64,000 bases of DNA from Atriophallophorus winterbourni (lineage: Eukaryota > Platyhelminthes > Trematoda > Plagiorchiida > Microphallidae). Location of the stretch: assembly GCA_013407085.1 (NCBI GenBank), contig JACCGJ010004931.1, positions 124,001 to 188,000 on the forward strand, read 5' to 3'. The notes below the pieces were generated by a model. The model was not told the origin of the DNA and ran no database searches. It was given only the letters and a program-made list of their open reading frames with translations. The position numbers and the translations under genes were made by a program. Positions 12,290 through 22,494 of the stretch are shown piece by piece. Numbering within the stretch: the stretch's first letter is position 1; each line of letters begins with the position of its first letter.

Positions 12290-12609
12290 GTGGCTAGGTG
12301 CACATCTCTCACAAACAATTTCATTGTGCGCACGAGTTACCTAGACATTTTGCTTATTTGTTGAAACCTTTAGTCGGCAATACAGCCTCGTTCATCAAGA
12401 ACGCATATCACTTTTCAGCACGCTTAAAGTCGATAACAATAGATAAGGATAAAACAATGGTTAGCTTTGATGTGAGAGCTTTGTTCACCAACGTTGATAC
12501 AACAAGTGCGCTACAACTATCTAGACGGCTAGATGCACATCTCTTACAAAAATGTCCATTGTTTCTCATTGTTAAAACAGTACAATTGAAAAACATATGC
12601 TTGCTCTGA
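12290..12609 (+). mobile_element. Penelope-like element, N-terminal RT fragment
   Basis: An open frame (12298-12609) reads ELPRHFAYLLKPLVGNTASF, SARLKSITIDKDKTMVSFDV and RALFTNVD. The motif MVSFDVxxLFTNV is the first conserved aspartate block of Penelope-type reverse transcriptases. Nothing of the catalytic YxDD half follows, so this is a short dead fragment. It converges with the minus-strand Penelope-like fragment starting at 12780. Confidence 0.8.
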
Positions 12610-12779
12610 TAATCATACCCATTATCTATTTATCAATGCCACCTGAAAAATAATTAAAAATGTTACTTCCTAATACAAGAGGATATGCAGTAGGATTAAA
12701 ACAATGGGAGAATGAGCAAAATATTGGAAAATGTTGGTGGCCGATGGGAAACCATAATCGTGAAAATCAAGTTTGTAAT

Positions 12780-13520
12780 GAATCGGTTAAAAAATACTTT
12801 TTTCGAAACATTTTCGCTTCGGACTTTAGAATCTTCGTCAGGCCAAGGATGTCAGTGCGAACAAAATCTGGGTTTAACTTGCATTCATCTGACAAATCCT
12901 AAGCTGACTAATAATTGCACAGGTCACGGAGGGCGCTAAACTTGTTAAAATAGACCGGTGAGATCAAAATCAATTAATGCATACATCCATTCATGTTGTG
13001 TAATCCCTTAATTGTCTTGACAGTGCGCAGGTGTGATCAATTAGCATGATTGCGTAATCCGTGCGCAAACTAAGGGTCACGTACGTTAATGTTTATCCGC
13101 TGCCGAACCAGACGCCAGAATGTGCTGATATCAGAACCATCCACATTGTAGATAGCACTATTATTAGCTTTTGTTATTTCAGTGTGAAGCCGTTTCATGT
13201 ATGGTTTCACCCACGAATAATCACTGTTGCGTTATCAAAATCAGTGATTGTTATACACTGGAATTGTTTGATTGCATACCGAATCTCTTTTTGGTTTGTT
13301 TATCCTAGAACTGAGTTCTCTGGATGTGTGTCCGACATATACTCCCCAGCAACATTTGCAGTTGCTTTTGTATACGCATTCGTCGCGCAGCCTAATGATG
13401 ACTTATCCATGAGGTGCGTTAATAAGAATCGTAGCAATCAACTTCTTGTATACTTTATTCGTATACCTGCGTTATTCAAGATTCTGCTAATTCCGTCGGA
13501 CGCATATATAGCGTAATTTA
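12780..13520 (-). mobile_element. Penelope-like element, GIY-YIG end and 3' UTR
   Basis: The minus strand from 13510 down gives the RT-endonuclease linker (SRILNNAGIRIKYTRS, then MDKSSLGCATNAY), a decayed GIY-YIG region, and then a 3' UTR that runs to about 12790. The 3' UTR aligns over several hundred bases with those at 17.2-17.5 and 19.7-20.0 kb, including the terminal CTTCGTCAG and CGAAACNTTTTCGCTTC strings. It is broken by many stops. Confidence 0.75.
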
Positions 13521-13779
13521 TTAATTAGACAATCGGGTCAGACGGTTATAGTTTTTGTTTTGGTTTTTCGCGATGTCGGCTATGGACGGCAGATATAGTT
13601 ATATAATATGCATATAATTTATTTAACATATTCGACATGAATTATATTTATTTCGGTTAGAGTGTGACAAGTAACGACGAGAACAATTTCTGTTCTCGAA
13701 GCCGGTGTCATTCCTGAAAACGTGAAATAAAAGGAATTCTAGTTTTGCCTGCATTCCCCTGCACACACAAAAAATACCC

Positions 13780-13925
13780 CACGCCCCGTTTCGTGGTTTT
13801 GCACTAATCAGGTAGGAAAAGTAGGATAGGATCCGATGCGCTTTCAAATAGTGAAATAATGGTTAAAAAACGTTGTGCTTGTAGTCATGTTGGATTAAGG
13901 GACTGTACGACCAACCTGTGCAATC
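13780..13925 (-). repeat. Hammerhead-like repeat copy
   Basis: Core on the minus strand at 13811-13788: CTGATTA, stem GTG, a loop rich in A, stem CAC, then GAAAC. Upstream in element orientation is TTTGAAAGCGCATC and, at 13922-13905, the half-preserved hairpin GGTTGGTCGTAC. The block lies just left of the inverted duplication copy that carries another such repeat. Confidence 0.6.
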
Positions 13926-14264
13926 ACACACTCATGTAGGCGGATTTATACTCAGACATGAACGAAAAAGCTCATTGAAGGCAGTTCCATTGATATCGAC
14001 AGATGGCGGGGCCAAAAAAGTTGGGGATGAGTGTATAAGTTGAGACGAGGATGGATATTTTCAACATGGAATGATTCGCTGCAAAACCTTTGTTCTTCAA
14101 CTGAACAATACGGTTCGACAAAACTGCAATTACTGAATGCTTTATGATGGTTGTATCCTAAACGCGTTGTGATTATATCCGAAATTGAAAGACATGACAC
14201 GGTAGTTACGGATGTATGAATAAGTTAGATAGAAGTAAAAATTCCATTGGGCATGCATTACAGC

Positions 14265-14400
14265 AACACCCCACAAGACAGGTTCCGTGCAGTTTGTACT
14301 CATTAGTGAGGATAGTAAGATCAGGATTCGAATGCGCTTGAAAACGAGAAGAATGGAAACAAGTTTTGTATAATTGTAGGTAACCACCCTTTGCATACTA
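14265..14400 (-). repeat. Hammerhead-like repeat copy in left inverted copy
   Basis: Core at 14306-14282 on the minus strand: CTAATGA, GTAC, loop AAACT, GCAC, GGAAC. One of four stem pairs is lost. The orthologous copy is at 23505-23650, so this insertion is older than the duplication. Confidence 0.65.
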
Positions 14401-15097
14401 GCGAAAATGACCTATCACATAGGCAGACACCTTATGCTTCCATCATCAATTGTCCTAGTATTTGGAGCAGAAAAATGACCCATTAAAATGCAGTTAGCAG
14501 ACGGAATATGAGAATAATAATAATGATACGATGAGCTTACAATTAATACTAAACTGCCATCCCTAATAGTTATCCACAACCAAATCAAAACAGGTTTCGT
14601 AATGTAATAATCTGCAGATGAAGACAATTTGTAATTGATCTTTTTTAGCCGCTTCAACGTTTGAGATGAAATCAAAATGTAAATCTCCTATTGAACGCTA
14701 CGCTTGTGCCAAATTAGCTTGGGAATTTTCTAGTAGCTTGAAAATTGTTTACAGTTCACCTAATGAATCACAATTCCCTGAAGTTTATCATGGTGTCCTC
14801 TTAAAAAATATACAACATGCTTTAGAGATGTTCACGTGCATCGCATGTGAGCAGCAAAACAATATGTCACGTTATTTCATTCACACCCCTGACGAAGAGC
14901 ATCACATGAGGGTGTATGAGACTAATGCTTTCCGTTGGGATTCTCACTTCTCACTAGTTGCTTTCATATAACATGTTACCAATTAGTGATTAAACATGAC
15001 ATTGGTTTTCTAGGAAACCATTCGAACAGGTATTTCTCATATGGGCAAAAAAGACATTACAGTTTCAAAACATTTATTTTTATTCGATTGCGGTTTT

Positions 15098-15158
15098 TCA
15101 TTTCCGCAAAACCAAAACTTCCTAATGGGAAGTAAGCACAGTCATGTCCAACGTGCAC
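15098..15158 (-). pseudogene. DM9 last exon, internally deleted (left copy)
   Basis: After an acceptor-like TTTAAG the minus strand reads VHVGHDCAYFP, the start of a DM9 last exon. About 29 nt that encode the rest of the FPYGGEEH block are missing compared with 22405-22494. The frame then continues to a TGA that is homologous to the stop of that copy. A possible second-exon remnant upstream (about 15250-15310) is too degraded to call. Confidence 0.7.
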
Positions 15159-15559
15159 CTTAAATGCATACATAAATCAGCATGTTCAAATATGTTAAGA
15201 CAAATCGAGATGTCAGTATCACAAAACACAAAACAAAAATGTTGATACAAGTCACCCGATCACGTTTCAACCAAAATAGGTCGTATTGATGGCAAAATGT
15301 ACATAGTAATCAAATATAGATCGCAGGGATATCCAAACAAATATTCAATTTATTCAATGTAATAATTCGAGCAGAAAGATGTTACAAGTCCATGATACGA
15401 GATGATGTAGTTGTTTGAAAAACAATTTTCGATCATGATTAGTTAGAGCCCATAAAATATGAAGTAGTAGAATGTTTTCTATAAATTTAACCCTTGTCAC
15501 ATAATTATTATGTGGTTAAGAAAAAAATAGTGATACCCTTTTATTGATTTAACGAAGCA

Positions 15560-15835
15560 AGCGACCACGTAGCAGGGGGGTCTTTTCAAAAGCCTGACTG
15601 AAATCTGGGGAGAAGACGCATATACAGCTCTTGGCTGCTGAACGCAGATCACGCCGCCGGTGTTCAACTGAGGCAATACAACCGAGTTCTGACTATTGTT
15701 ACAAGCGGTGTAGGAGAGATTGTTGCTCCCGAATCGTACTGTTTAGTCATTCAAAAAGCTGTGGAGCCTAATAATTCCAGCGATTTTAATGTACATCCAT
15801 GGTCTACATCGACAGAAGTAGGCAAACAACAATGG
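15560..15835 (+). mobile_element. RTE-like element, 3' end only
   Basis: The plus strand encodes LLAAERRSRRRCSTEAIQ and then CCSRIVLFSHSKSC, the C-terminal finger-like tail of the RTE-like family seen at 549-2655. It is followed by the conserved 3' tail with CATCCATGG, ACATCGACAGAAG and AACAACAATGG. It is severely 5'-truncated. Confidence 0.8.
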
Positions 15836-16539
15836 TAATGTAATACTTAAAATAATTCATTTAACTGCCACCTATTTACCGCTATTGCACAGTGTGTCAA
15901 TTTCGTAATGCAATTGTAGTGAACTACTTTTACTTTGCTCTTCGTATTTTGTACTTACACTTTTGGCCTTATATCGTTATCCGTTTTTTGGCCATGTATG
16001 CTTCATTCGTATTATGCTTGTTAAATACACTTTTTGGCGGTTAATATAATTTTGAACTCTCGGGCTTTGTCTTCTTCCGTGGTGTGCGTCTCTCCTTGCG
16101 TGAATTGTGATTAACGGATCCTCCAACATTTTAGCGCATTCTGCAACTTGGATTCCATCTCTTGGATTTTCCTAAGGGGTTTATCTTGCTATCTTTGGAC
16201 TTCACTGGATCTTTTTTGGACATTTGCTCTTTTGGTCTTTTAATGAGTTTATTCCATTTTTGTTGTATTTTGTGTAGTGCAGACTTATTTTTGGTCACTA
16301 CACAATGTCCTTACCAATTTCGCGCGCACGTATCACATAAGACTTCGTACACAGAATAAGTGTGCTGTTGCCACGAATACGAACAATGGGCGTGATATCT
16401 CGGTATAACTTTCCCGGGACTAAGATCCCTCATGTGATGCATTTTTTTGATAAAAATGCCGACGCCAGCCTCTATAGCGTTCAAGGGGACATTTCCATTT
16501 TTTGTTTGATTAATATGAGGCAGGCGAAATTAATGCACC

Positions 16540-16800
16540 CGGGCAACGCTTGCACTTGATTTTTTTAGGTTCAACATGTTCACGGATTCTTGCTCCGTAA
16601 GTTTGGGTAGCTCCCCATCTTATTGAGCTCCCCCGCATTTTGCTAATACAAAACACTTTGTGGCGTTTGGTTAAGTTCTTGATATATCCATTCTTTATAC
16701 ATGGGTTAAACAGATGATTCTACTCCATTTTCTGTGTTTATTAAGTGCTGTCGTGCATTTGAGTGTGGTTGATTAGTATCCTACACACCTCCTCTTATGA
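16540..16800 (-). mobile_element. Possible Penelope-like linker remnant
   Basis: The string GCACTTGATTTTTTTAGGTT at 16552 resembles TGCACTTGATTTTTTAGATG at 17816, inside the Penelope-like linker. The minus-strand translation is badly broken. The rest of 15836-17199 shows no recognised gene. Confidence 0.3.
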
Positions 16801-17199
16801 GTTGTAGAATGCCTGCTGTTCAGAATACGATTCACATGTGTGCATTTTCAGTAGACTCTTTTTTTCATTTCGCGTAAATTTGATTCCCGTGAAAACTGTT
16901 GATAAGCAGCGAGCCTTTGCTAATTGAGTTTTCTTGTATATTACGAAAGTGCCGTTCTAGTAATTGAACACAATTTGATTTAATTCGAAGAAACCGCAAT
17001 CAATTCGAGTCTCTGCATTACCACTTGAACCACTGCTCACGAACTGGGCTAACCCATAGGTGTTTCATTGATTGTTTCGTATAATTTCTCGTTGAACTTA
17101 AAGTTCATCAGTGAGCAAACTTGTAGAAATTCCTTCAAACATTCCGGATTGATCTGATTCCCGCTGTGTTCAGTTCGTTTTTCAATTATTAATAAAAAT

Positions 17200-18300
17200 A
17201 GCATCTACAATGAATCAGTTGAAGCAGATTTTCGGTAACGTTTCGCTTCTGACACAAGAGCTTCGTCAGACCAAGGGTGTTAGCACAAACAGGGTTCCGA
17301 TTAAAAGGCATTTTCTTGATCAAGCCTGAGTTACTTTAGATAGACAGGCGAGATCAAGACAATTGATCACAACCCCTGAATACTGCGTTAATTCCTAAAT
17401 TGTTTATTTAGTGTGCATGTGCGAGCAGCGTCTGTTGATCCACTGCATACGTAATCCATGAGCACATTTGGTTTTACGCACACTAATCCTTATCCGCTGC
17501 AGAACTGAACGCCAGATTGTTGAGATGTCCGCCCCACTCACCTTGTTCATTGCATTCGCCCCAGCCTTTGTTATTTCAACTGCCTAAACGTGAAGTCTTA
17601 CTCTATAAGATTTCACACCCCATCTTATCACATCTACCTTACCAAGATCCACTCTGTGACCCGTGTCTAGCACGTGTTCAGCTAGAGCAGAATCTAGAAT
17701 CAGTGATTGATATTCACTGGGATTGGATGGTTGCCTTCCTATCCGTTTTGTATGTTCTTTTACTCTAATGCAAATTTCACTGGACGTTTCCCAATGTAAA
17801 CACCCAGGCAACCATTGCACTTGATTTTTTAGATGCAGTTTGTCGCACAACCTAAAGCAGTCTTATCTTTGAGATGCATTAATACGGAGCGGAGTGTTTT
17901 ACCTCTCATATATGTTACACTTGTACATGCGTTATTCAAGTTTTTATTTATTTCTTTGGAGGCTCTTTTGGCTTATGGTAGCGATACCATAGCAAAATTT
18001 ATTTTCATGATTATGGATTCCCGATCGGTCTCAAATTTTTTCAATTACCTTCTCAAAGATAGCATCTGTTTTTCCGCCATGATTTAAGTGAAAACCGATG
18101 TAACGTCAGACGAGAACATAATTTCTTCTTCTTCAATTCTAAATTTATTTATTCTCTGGCGAATCTGTTGAGCTGAGTTCACAGCATGTTCGGAGACATT
18201 GAACAAATGAGGTAGACTGTTTCTCTGTTCCCTAGTAAAGCTCGCGCATTGGAACTCCCCGCAACGAGACAACTGACCAAAGAGGGAGGTTCGACTTGTG
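17200..18300 (-). mobile_element. Penelope-like element with GIY-YIG endonuclease, RT core deleted
   Basis: Minus strand. First comes RT start 18272-18084 (VNSAQQIRQRINKFRIEEEE, FSSDVTSVFT). Then, without the catalytic half of the RT, comes the linker (TLRSVLMHLKDKTALGCATN) and a GIY-YIG-type domain at about 17850-17584: CNGCLGVYIGK, ICIRVKEHTKRIG, LAEHVLDTGHRVDLGKVDVI. The 3' UTR runs to about 17200. Penelope-like elements normally carry RT followed by GIY-YIG; here an internal deletion joins the RT N-terminus to the linker, and stops are present. Confidence 0.85.
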
Positions 18301-19669
18301 TAATTTTGGCATGCATTAAAAACATAAGATTGAAAAATCTTCCGCCTTCATTTTGACGCTTCGCGAGAAGTTACGTTGATAATGTCATCTAGTCTGGTGA
18401 AGAATCGTCTTCAACCTACTATACAAGGTCAGCGAACACCCAATTATAAACGAAATAGTAGACTGTCAAGTTGCTTTTTTATTATACTTGATTTTATCGT
18501 CAAAACAGAATTGTAATAACTATTCTGCGGTCTTAACTAATAAATGTTTGCGTAAGTCACGAAGGTCACACGTTTCCGATGTATTTGGATCTTGTGAGAC
18601 AAGCCAAATTTAATCATCCGCTAAAAGCGAAGTGGCTTAGTTATAATTATTTACCAGCCTTCGCAAATGACCTAAATTGACTACGATTCGTGTTAACGTT
18701 TCAATGTTTCCAATGCGTTTGGTCGTGCAACCAGGCACACGGAGGTTGTTAACGGTTCTCCACACCACGATAACCTGTTGAATAGGACCAACATTTCTGG
18801 CAAATAATTGAAAAATATTTGAAGCACAATTGCTTTACCGCCTAAAAGCGGAACTTACCTCGGAGAAAAACCAAACAGTATGGATCAAAAATATTTAAGT
18901 GGTGCGTTTGTTTTATATTTGATTATTTTTATGCGCACTTCGCTCGCATGAACAATGAGCACATGGTTATGTTCTGATATGGATAGTTCAAAGGTCACTT
19001 ACGCTTTTGAAAAACAAGTGTTCAAGTTGAAATTGATTTTTTTGATATTATTCGGATGGATAAAATTTAGAATAACGAAATTGAGATAGAATTCGTGGTA
19101 AGAAATTTCATTTTAAGCCACATTGAAAACAAATTTGGTCGAATAATTATTAATGCCTTCCGTTTAAACAAGTAATTTTCGTCTAAACACAGCTGAGTAA
19201 ACGAAGTTGAAAGCCTTAAACCTACTGGAGAGAAAATTAATTCGTGTCAACAGTGTTTTAAGCGCTTGAAGCAATTATTCCTTGACGCATTTTAGGTACA
19301 TTATTAACCCCGGGCTGTATGCTCGGGAGAACAGGATAAAAATATTCATAATTATTTTTTCTTATGGATCAACACTTGTTACGTATCTATTGATGTGCCA
19401 GGTTTAGGGAACATCCATTCGGTCAGTAACACTTCACTGTACAGTGGCTGTGTGCGAATTCACTGGAGTAGATTTAACTAAGGAAGTTTCAATATGAATG
19501 ACCAAATTCGAACGATGAAGTTAGAATTCCCTGCATTCTTTCCATTCATATATGCACGCACGTACCGTTCAAATTTCGAGAATTCAACAAAATTGATCAA
19601 CATATAATCTTTTCAAACTAGATCGCATCACTGTTAATCTAATATGGGCACTTTGAATTGAAATTCGGA
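18301..19669. other. No gene recognised; centre of the DM9 inverted arrangement
   Basis: About 1.4 kb of AT-rich sequence with only short frames. It contains the point (near 18.8 kb) about which the DM9 genes and the duplicated blocks are arranged. No local palindrome is visible there by eye. Confidence 0.4.
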
Positions 19670-20050
19670 TATCTAAATTGCTGACAAAAAAGCTTCGTCA
19701 GAATGAGGGCGTGGGTAGAAACAGGAATCGAGTTTAAATTGCATTCACCTGAGCTATCGTACGTTGGCTAAGCACTACTCAAGTCAAGGTGGGCGCTGAG
19801 CCTGCCAAGATAGACGAGCAAGATTACGCATACCCTGCAGGCCCTATAATCTTTTAATGACTTTGATAGTGTGCAGGTGTGATCAACATCAATTGACCGA
19901 TTAGCTTGCTTTCATAATCCGTGTGCACTCTAGTGGTCATGCAATTTAGTGCTTATCGCCCGTAGAACCAGATGCCTGATTGCGGAAATTCTCATTCCAT
20001 CCACCTTGTTTATCATATTTCTACAAGCCTTTGCTATTTCAAACGACTTA
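19670..20050 (-). mobile_element. Penelope-like element, 3' UTR copy
   Basis: Aligns in the same orientation with 12815-13200 and 17250-17590: AAGCTTCGTCAG, then GCATTCACCTGA, GTGGGCGCTGAG, GTGCAGGTGTGATCAA and GTAGAACCAGATGCC. It stops at about 20050, where a plus-strand Penelope-like fragment begins, a head-to-head junction. Confidence 0.7.
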
Positions 20051-20054
20051 GCGT

Positions 20055-21140
20055 GAATTCGTTCCATATATCATGGAACATCGGCCTTAAAAAACGCGAT
20101 AGAATGAAAGCATTTCATACTAACCTTACTAAGTTCGATTCAAAACTTCAAGTTACAAATAAAATGGAGTCGATGTAAGGGACACTTCCGTTCTTAGATT
20201 GTCTCGCGCAAAAAAGAATGGTAAGATAACAGCTACGGTCTATCGTAGCTGTTATGAGACGAATGTGGCTTCCATTTACTCAGTTGCGCCTGTTAAATCT
20301 GCTTTGAAGGCAGTTATGGAATAGCTCTTTTACAAACTCGAACACTTGTGAATCAATGCTACCGATAAGAAGCGATCCCCTCAATTAGTTAGTCGTCGAC
20401 TTCCTGATCATGCTTACCCTAAGATCTTGATTAAACGAGTACAATATCCAGCACCAAAAACGCAAAAAAATGTTTGGCGAGCAAATGTTTCAATTGCTTA
20501 TGCTAAACGCGCGTCCAACAAATTCAGTATAAAATAGGCAGAACGTTCTGATCTTCAATAACTCAAGGAAAAGAAACCTTCAAGCTGGGCTGCAAATTGA
20601 GTATATAAAATCAAGTGCAATTGTTAATCGAGACTACAGATTTTGCGAACTTTTAGAGAAATCAAAAAGGAATCGGGAAGCAGCCATGCAATTCATTGAA
20701 TAGTAATCACTGATCCAAGGTAATGTAGAACTGATAGAGTGGAGGTTGAAACCATAAATTAAAACACTTTAAACCGAGAAGGATTGTAATAAAAAGGCTG
20801 GTAGGATTGCTGTAAGCAAGGTAGATAGAGCCGACATCTAAATCTGGCGTCTGATTCTGCAACTGATAGCTTGCATGATCTCTAATGTGCGCACGTATTA
20901 AGCAAGCAGATAAATCGATTGGCTAATGTTATTAACACTAGCTCACTTTTAAAACATTTGAGGGGTTATACAGCATACAAGGGAGGATGGAATGGATCTT
21001 AATCTCACCAGTCGATCTTGACAATCTCAACGCCAAAACTTTTCTGTACAAATCTTAGCTATCTTAGGATTTGTCAGGTGAATGCAATTTGAACTTGATC
21101 ACTCTTCGTACACGCTTCTGTTTCAAAAGCGGAAACTTAC
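20055..21140 (+). mobile_element. Penelope-like element, RT end to 3' UTR
   Basis: The plus strand encodes, in broken frames, NKMESM, LPFLDCLAQK and NGKITATVYR, the Penelope-type block after the catalytic site. It continues into a decayed linker and endonuclease region. From about 20800 to 21140 it matches the 3' UTR of the other copies in reverse orientation (TTAGGATTTGTCAGGTGAAT at 21064). A perfect 12-bp hairpin (20226-20255) lies in the RT part. Confidence 0.7.
20226..20255. repeat. Perfect 12-bp inverted repeat with 6-nt loop
   Basis: Left arm ATAACAGCTACG (20226-20237), loop GTCTAT, right arm CGTAGCTGTTAT (20244-20255). It lies in the Penelope-like RT remnant where the family usually has VYRKPT; here the second arm replaces it. 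Confidence 0.9.
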
Positions 21141-21690
21141 TCACAAACTGCTCCAACCGATTCAATAGAAACTTTGTTTTTCATAAATATGGTACATCGA
21201 TAGGTCATTAACATTTCTAATTTTCCATCAAATCCCTTGCACTTACTATTAAAACTACTTCTGACTGATTGACGTGATTGGGTGGAATCTATAAGGTTAG
21301 TTAAAGTGGACCGTGAAACAGAGAAAAAGAAGAGAGAAAGCTATATCGCAAATCACTAAACACGACCACTTAGTGTTTCATTTTTAATTCATTAATATTA
21401 TCATTTGATACATATATTACATTTCTATATGTGCATTTTATTGCTATCGGATCCCATACACCGCTTAATCTAGAAAATATTACGTCGATTTGTTCTGGTC
21501 AAATTTAAACATCCTTATGAGATGAAGAATTCAATTTTACGATTAAAGATAATCTATACATTCTTTAAGATTATTTAACTCTGGATAGACTATTTTTTAT
21601 TGCAGACTTTTTGACAAACATTTCGGAAAATTTTCAAGGCTCCTATCGTAAAATTCGGTAACACTTTTTATAAAGATGTGGTGCAAGTGC
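21141..21690. other. No gene recognised
   Basis: AT-rich sequence without a supported frame or repeat. Confidence 0.4.
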
Positions 21691-21785
21691 GAAATATGTA
21701 ACTTTATCACATCGTACTATGGTAATTGTGAAGCTATGTGCTTTTTGTGACCATAAATTCTTGAATCTTGAATCTTGAATCAACT
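21691..21785 (+). mobile_element. CR1-like 3' terminus with TTGAATC tail
   Basis: The string CCATAAATTCTTGAATC followed by further TTGAATC units (21751-21781) matches the 3' end of the CR1-like copy at 42690-42722 (CCATAAATTCTCGAATCC, then CTTGAAT units). It is a very short, 5'-truncated copy or tail. Confidence 0.6.
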
Positions 21786-22109
21786 GTCAGGAGATATGCA
21801 GAATACCCCCGTTGGGTAAAAAACATGAACAGGAAGCCCAAAAATCTCCTACCAAAACGCTCGTAAGCTTGCAAATATAAGAGGTAGTGAGGAGCAGGTC
21901 GATTGCCAGGAAACTGAAGCGGATGGACGACATCAGTCTCTATAGAATGATACAAATCCTTTGGTTTGCTTACCGAATGCAACGTGGCCTGCGATTAAAG
22001 TGAACTTGTTAGCATAGAATCGAGTGGCAAATCAGACGATGGGACAACTGTTACGGTCAGGTTCAAAACATTGACGTAATAACAAGATATGCATAGAAAT
22101 TTGAGTTTA

Positions 22110-22185
22110 AAAGGTTATAGCAACTTTTGGATTACGTTTCGCTTCGTATACCGCAGTTTTGTCAGACCAAGGACATTTAACACGA
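22110..22185 (-). mobile_element. Penelope-like 3' terminus fragment
   Basis: TACGTTTCGCTTC at 22133 and TTTTGTCAGACCAAGG at 22157 match the terminal part of the Penelope-like copies (for example 17237-17276). Only about 70 bp remain, directly upstream of the broken DM9 copy. Confidence 0.55.
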
Positions 22186-22194
22186 TTAAGTAGC

Positions 22195-22494
22195 ATCCCA
22201 TTGAGAACATTCCCAAGGTGGCAACATCCCACGCAAGTCCATCCTGGTTCGTTTGGAATAAGATTCATCTGCATTATTTATTGCACGCACAAAAATTGGT
22301 GGAGAAACCGTGATACGAAAGCTTATACACCGTACTATTCTTAGATAAGGGGATCTCGAATTGTCTGACAAGATTTTAACATGCTCATTTTTGTATACGT
22401 TTAGGTCCACGATGGACATGACTGTGCTTACTTCCCGTGCGGTGGGGAAGAACATCAAAATGACCATTAGGAAGTTTTTGTTTTGCGGAAATGA
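22195..22494 (+). pseudogene. DM9 gene copy, exons 2 and 3 only, broken
   Basis: Exon 2 remnant 22195-22321: ENIPKVATSH at the start and, after a frameshift, IARTKIGGETVIRK at the end, matching LYIARSRIKGETVYGK of gene C. The donor after the final AAG is lost (GCTTAT region). Exon 3 follows an acceptor CGTTTAG and spans 22405-22494: VHDGHDCAYFPCGGEEHQND, a TAG stop where the family has tyrosine, then EVFVLRK and TGA. The stop, the frameshift, the lost donor and the absence of exon 1 mark a pseudogene. The sequence is closer to the C/D subfamily than to A/B. Confidence 0.85.

Larger units (their letters stand above)
14020..15300 (-). repeat. Inverted duplication, left copy
   Basis: This block is the reverse complement of 22330-23872 over most of its length. 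Examples are ATGAAATCAAAATGTAAATC at 14666 against its complement ending near 22936, and GTAAGCACAGTCATGTCCA at 15131 against 22413-22434. In the minus direction it contains the end of an intron, a broken DM9 last exon (15158-15098), about 650 bp of flank, and a hammerhead-like repeat (14400-14265). The open frame of 101 codons at 14666 differs from its partner mostly at amino-acid-changing sites and is treated as non-coding. Confidence 0.88.

Noticed and set aside
13061..13516. 151-codon plus-strand frame
   Set aside because: It is the antisense shadow of the Penelope-like endonuclease region on the minus strand.
14666..14971. 101-codon open frame in the left inverted copy
   Set aside because: The partner copy at 22936-22745 is broken after about 60 codons and the differences are mainly amino-acid-changing, so there is no sign of coding constraint.
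21734..21982. 82-codon minus-strand frame
   Set aside because: It overlaps the CR1-like TTGAATC tail and matches nothing recognisable; chance is likely.
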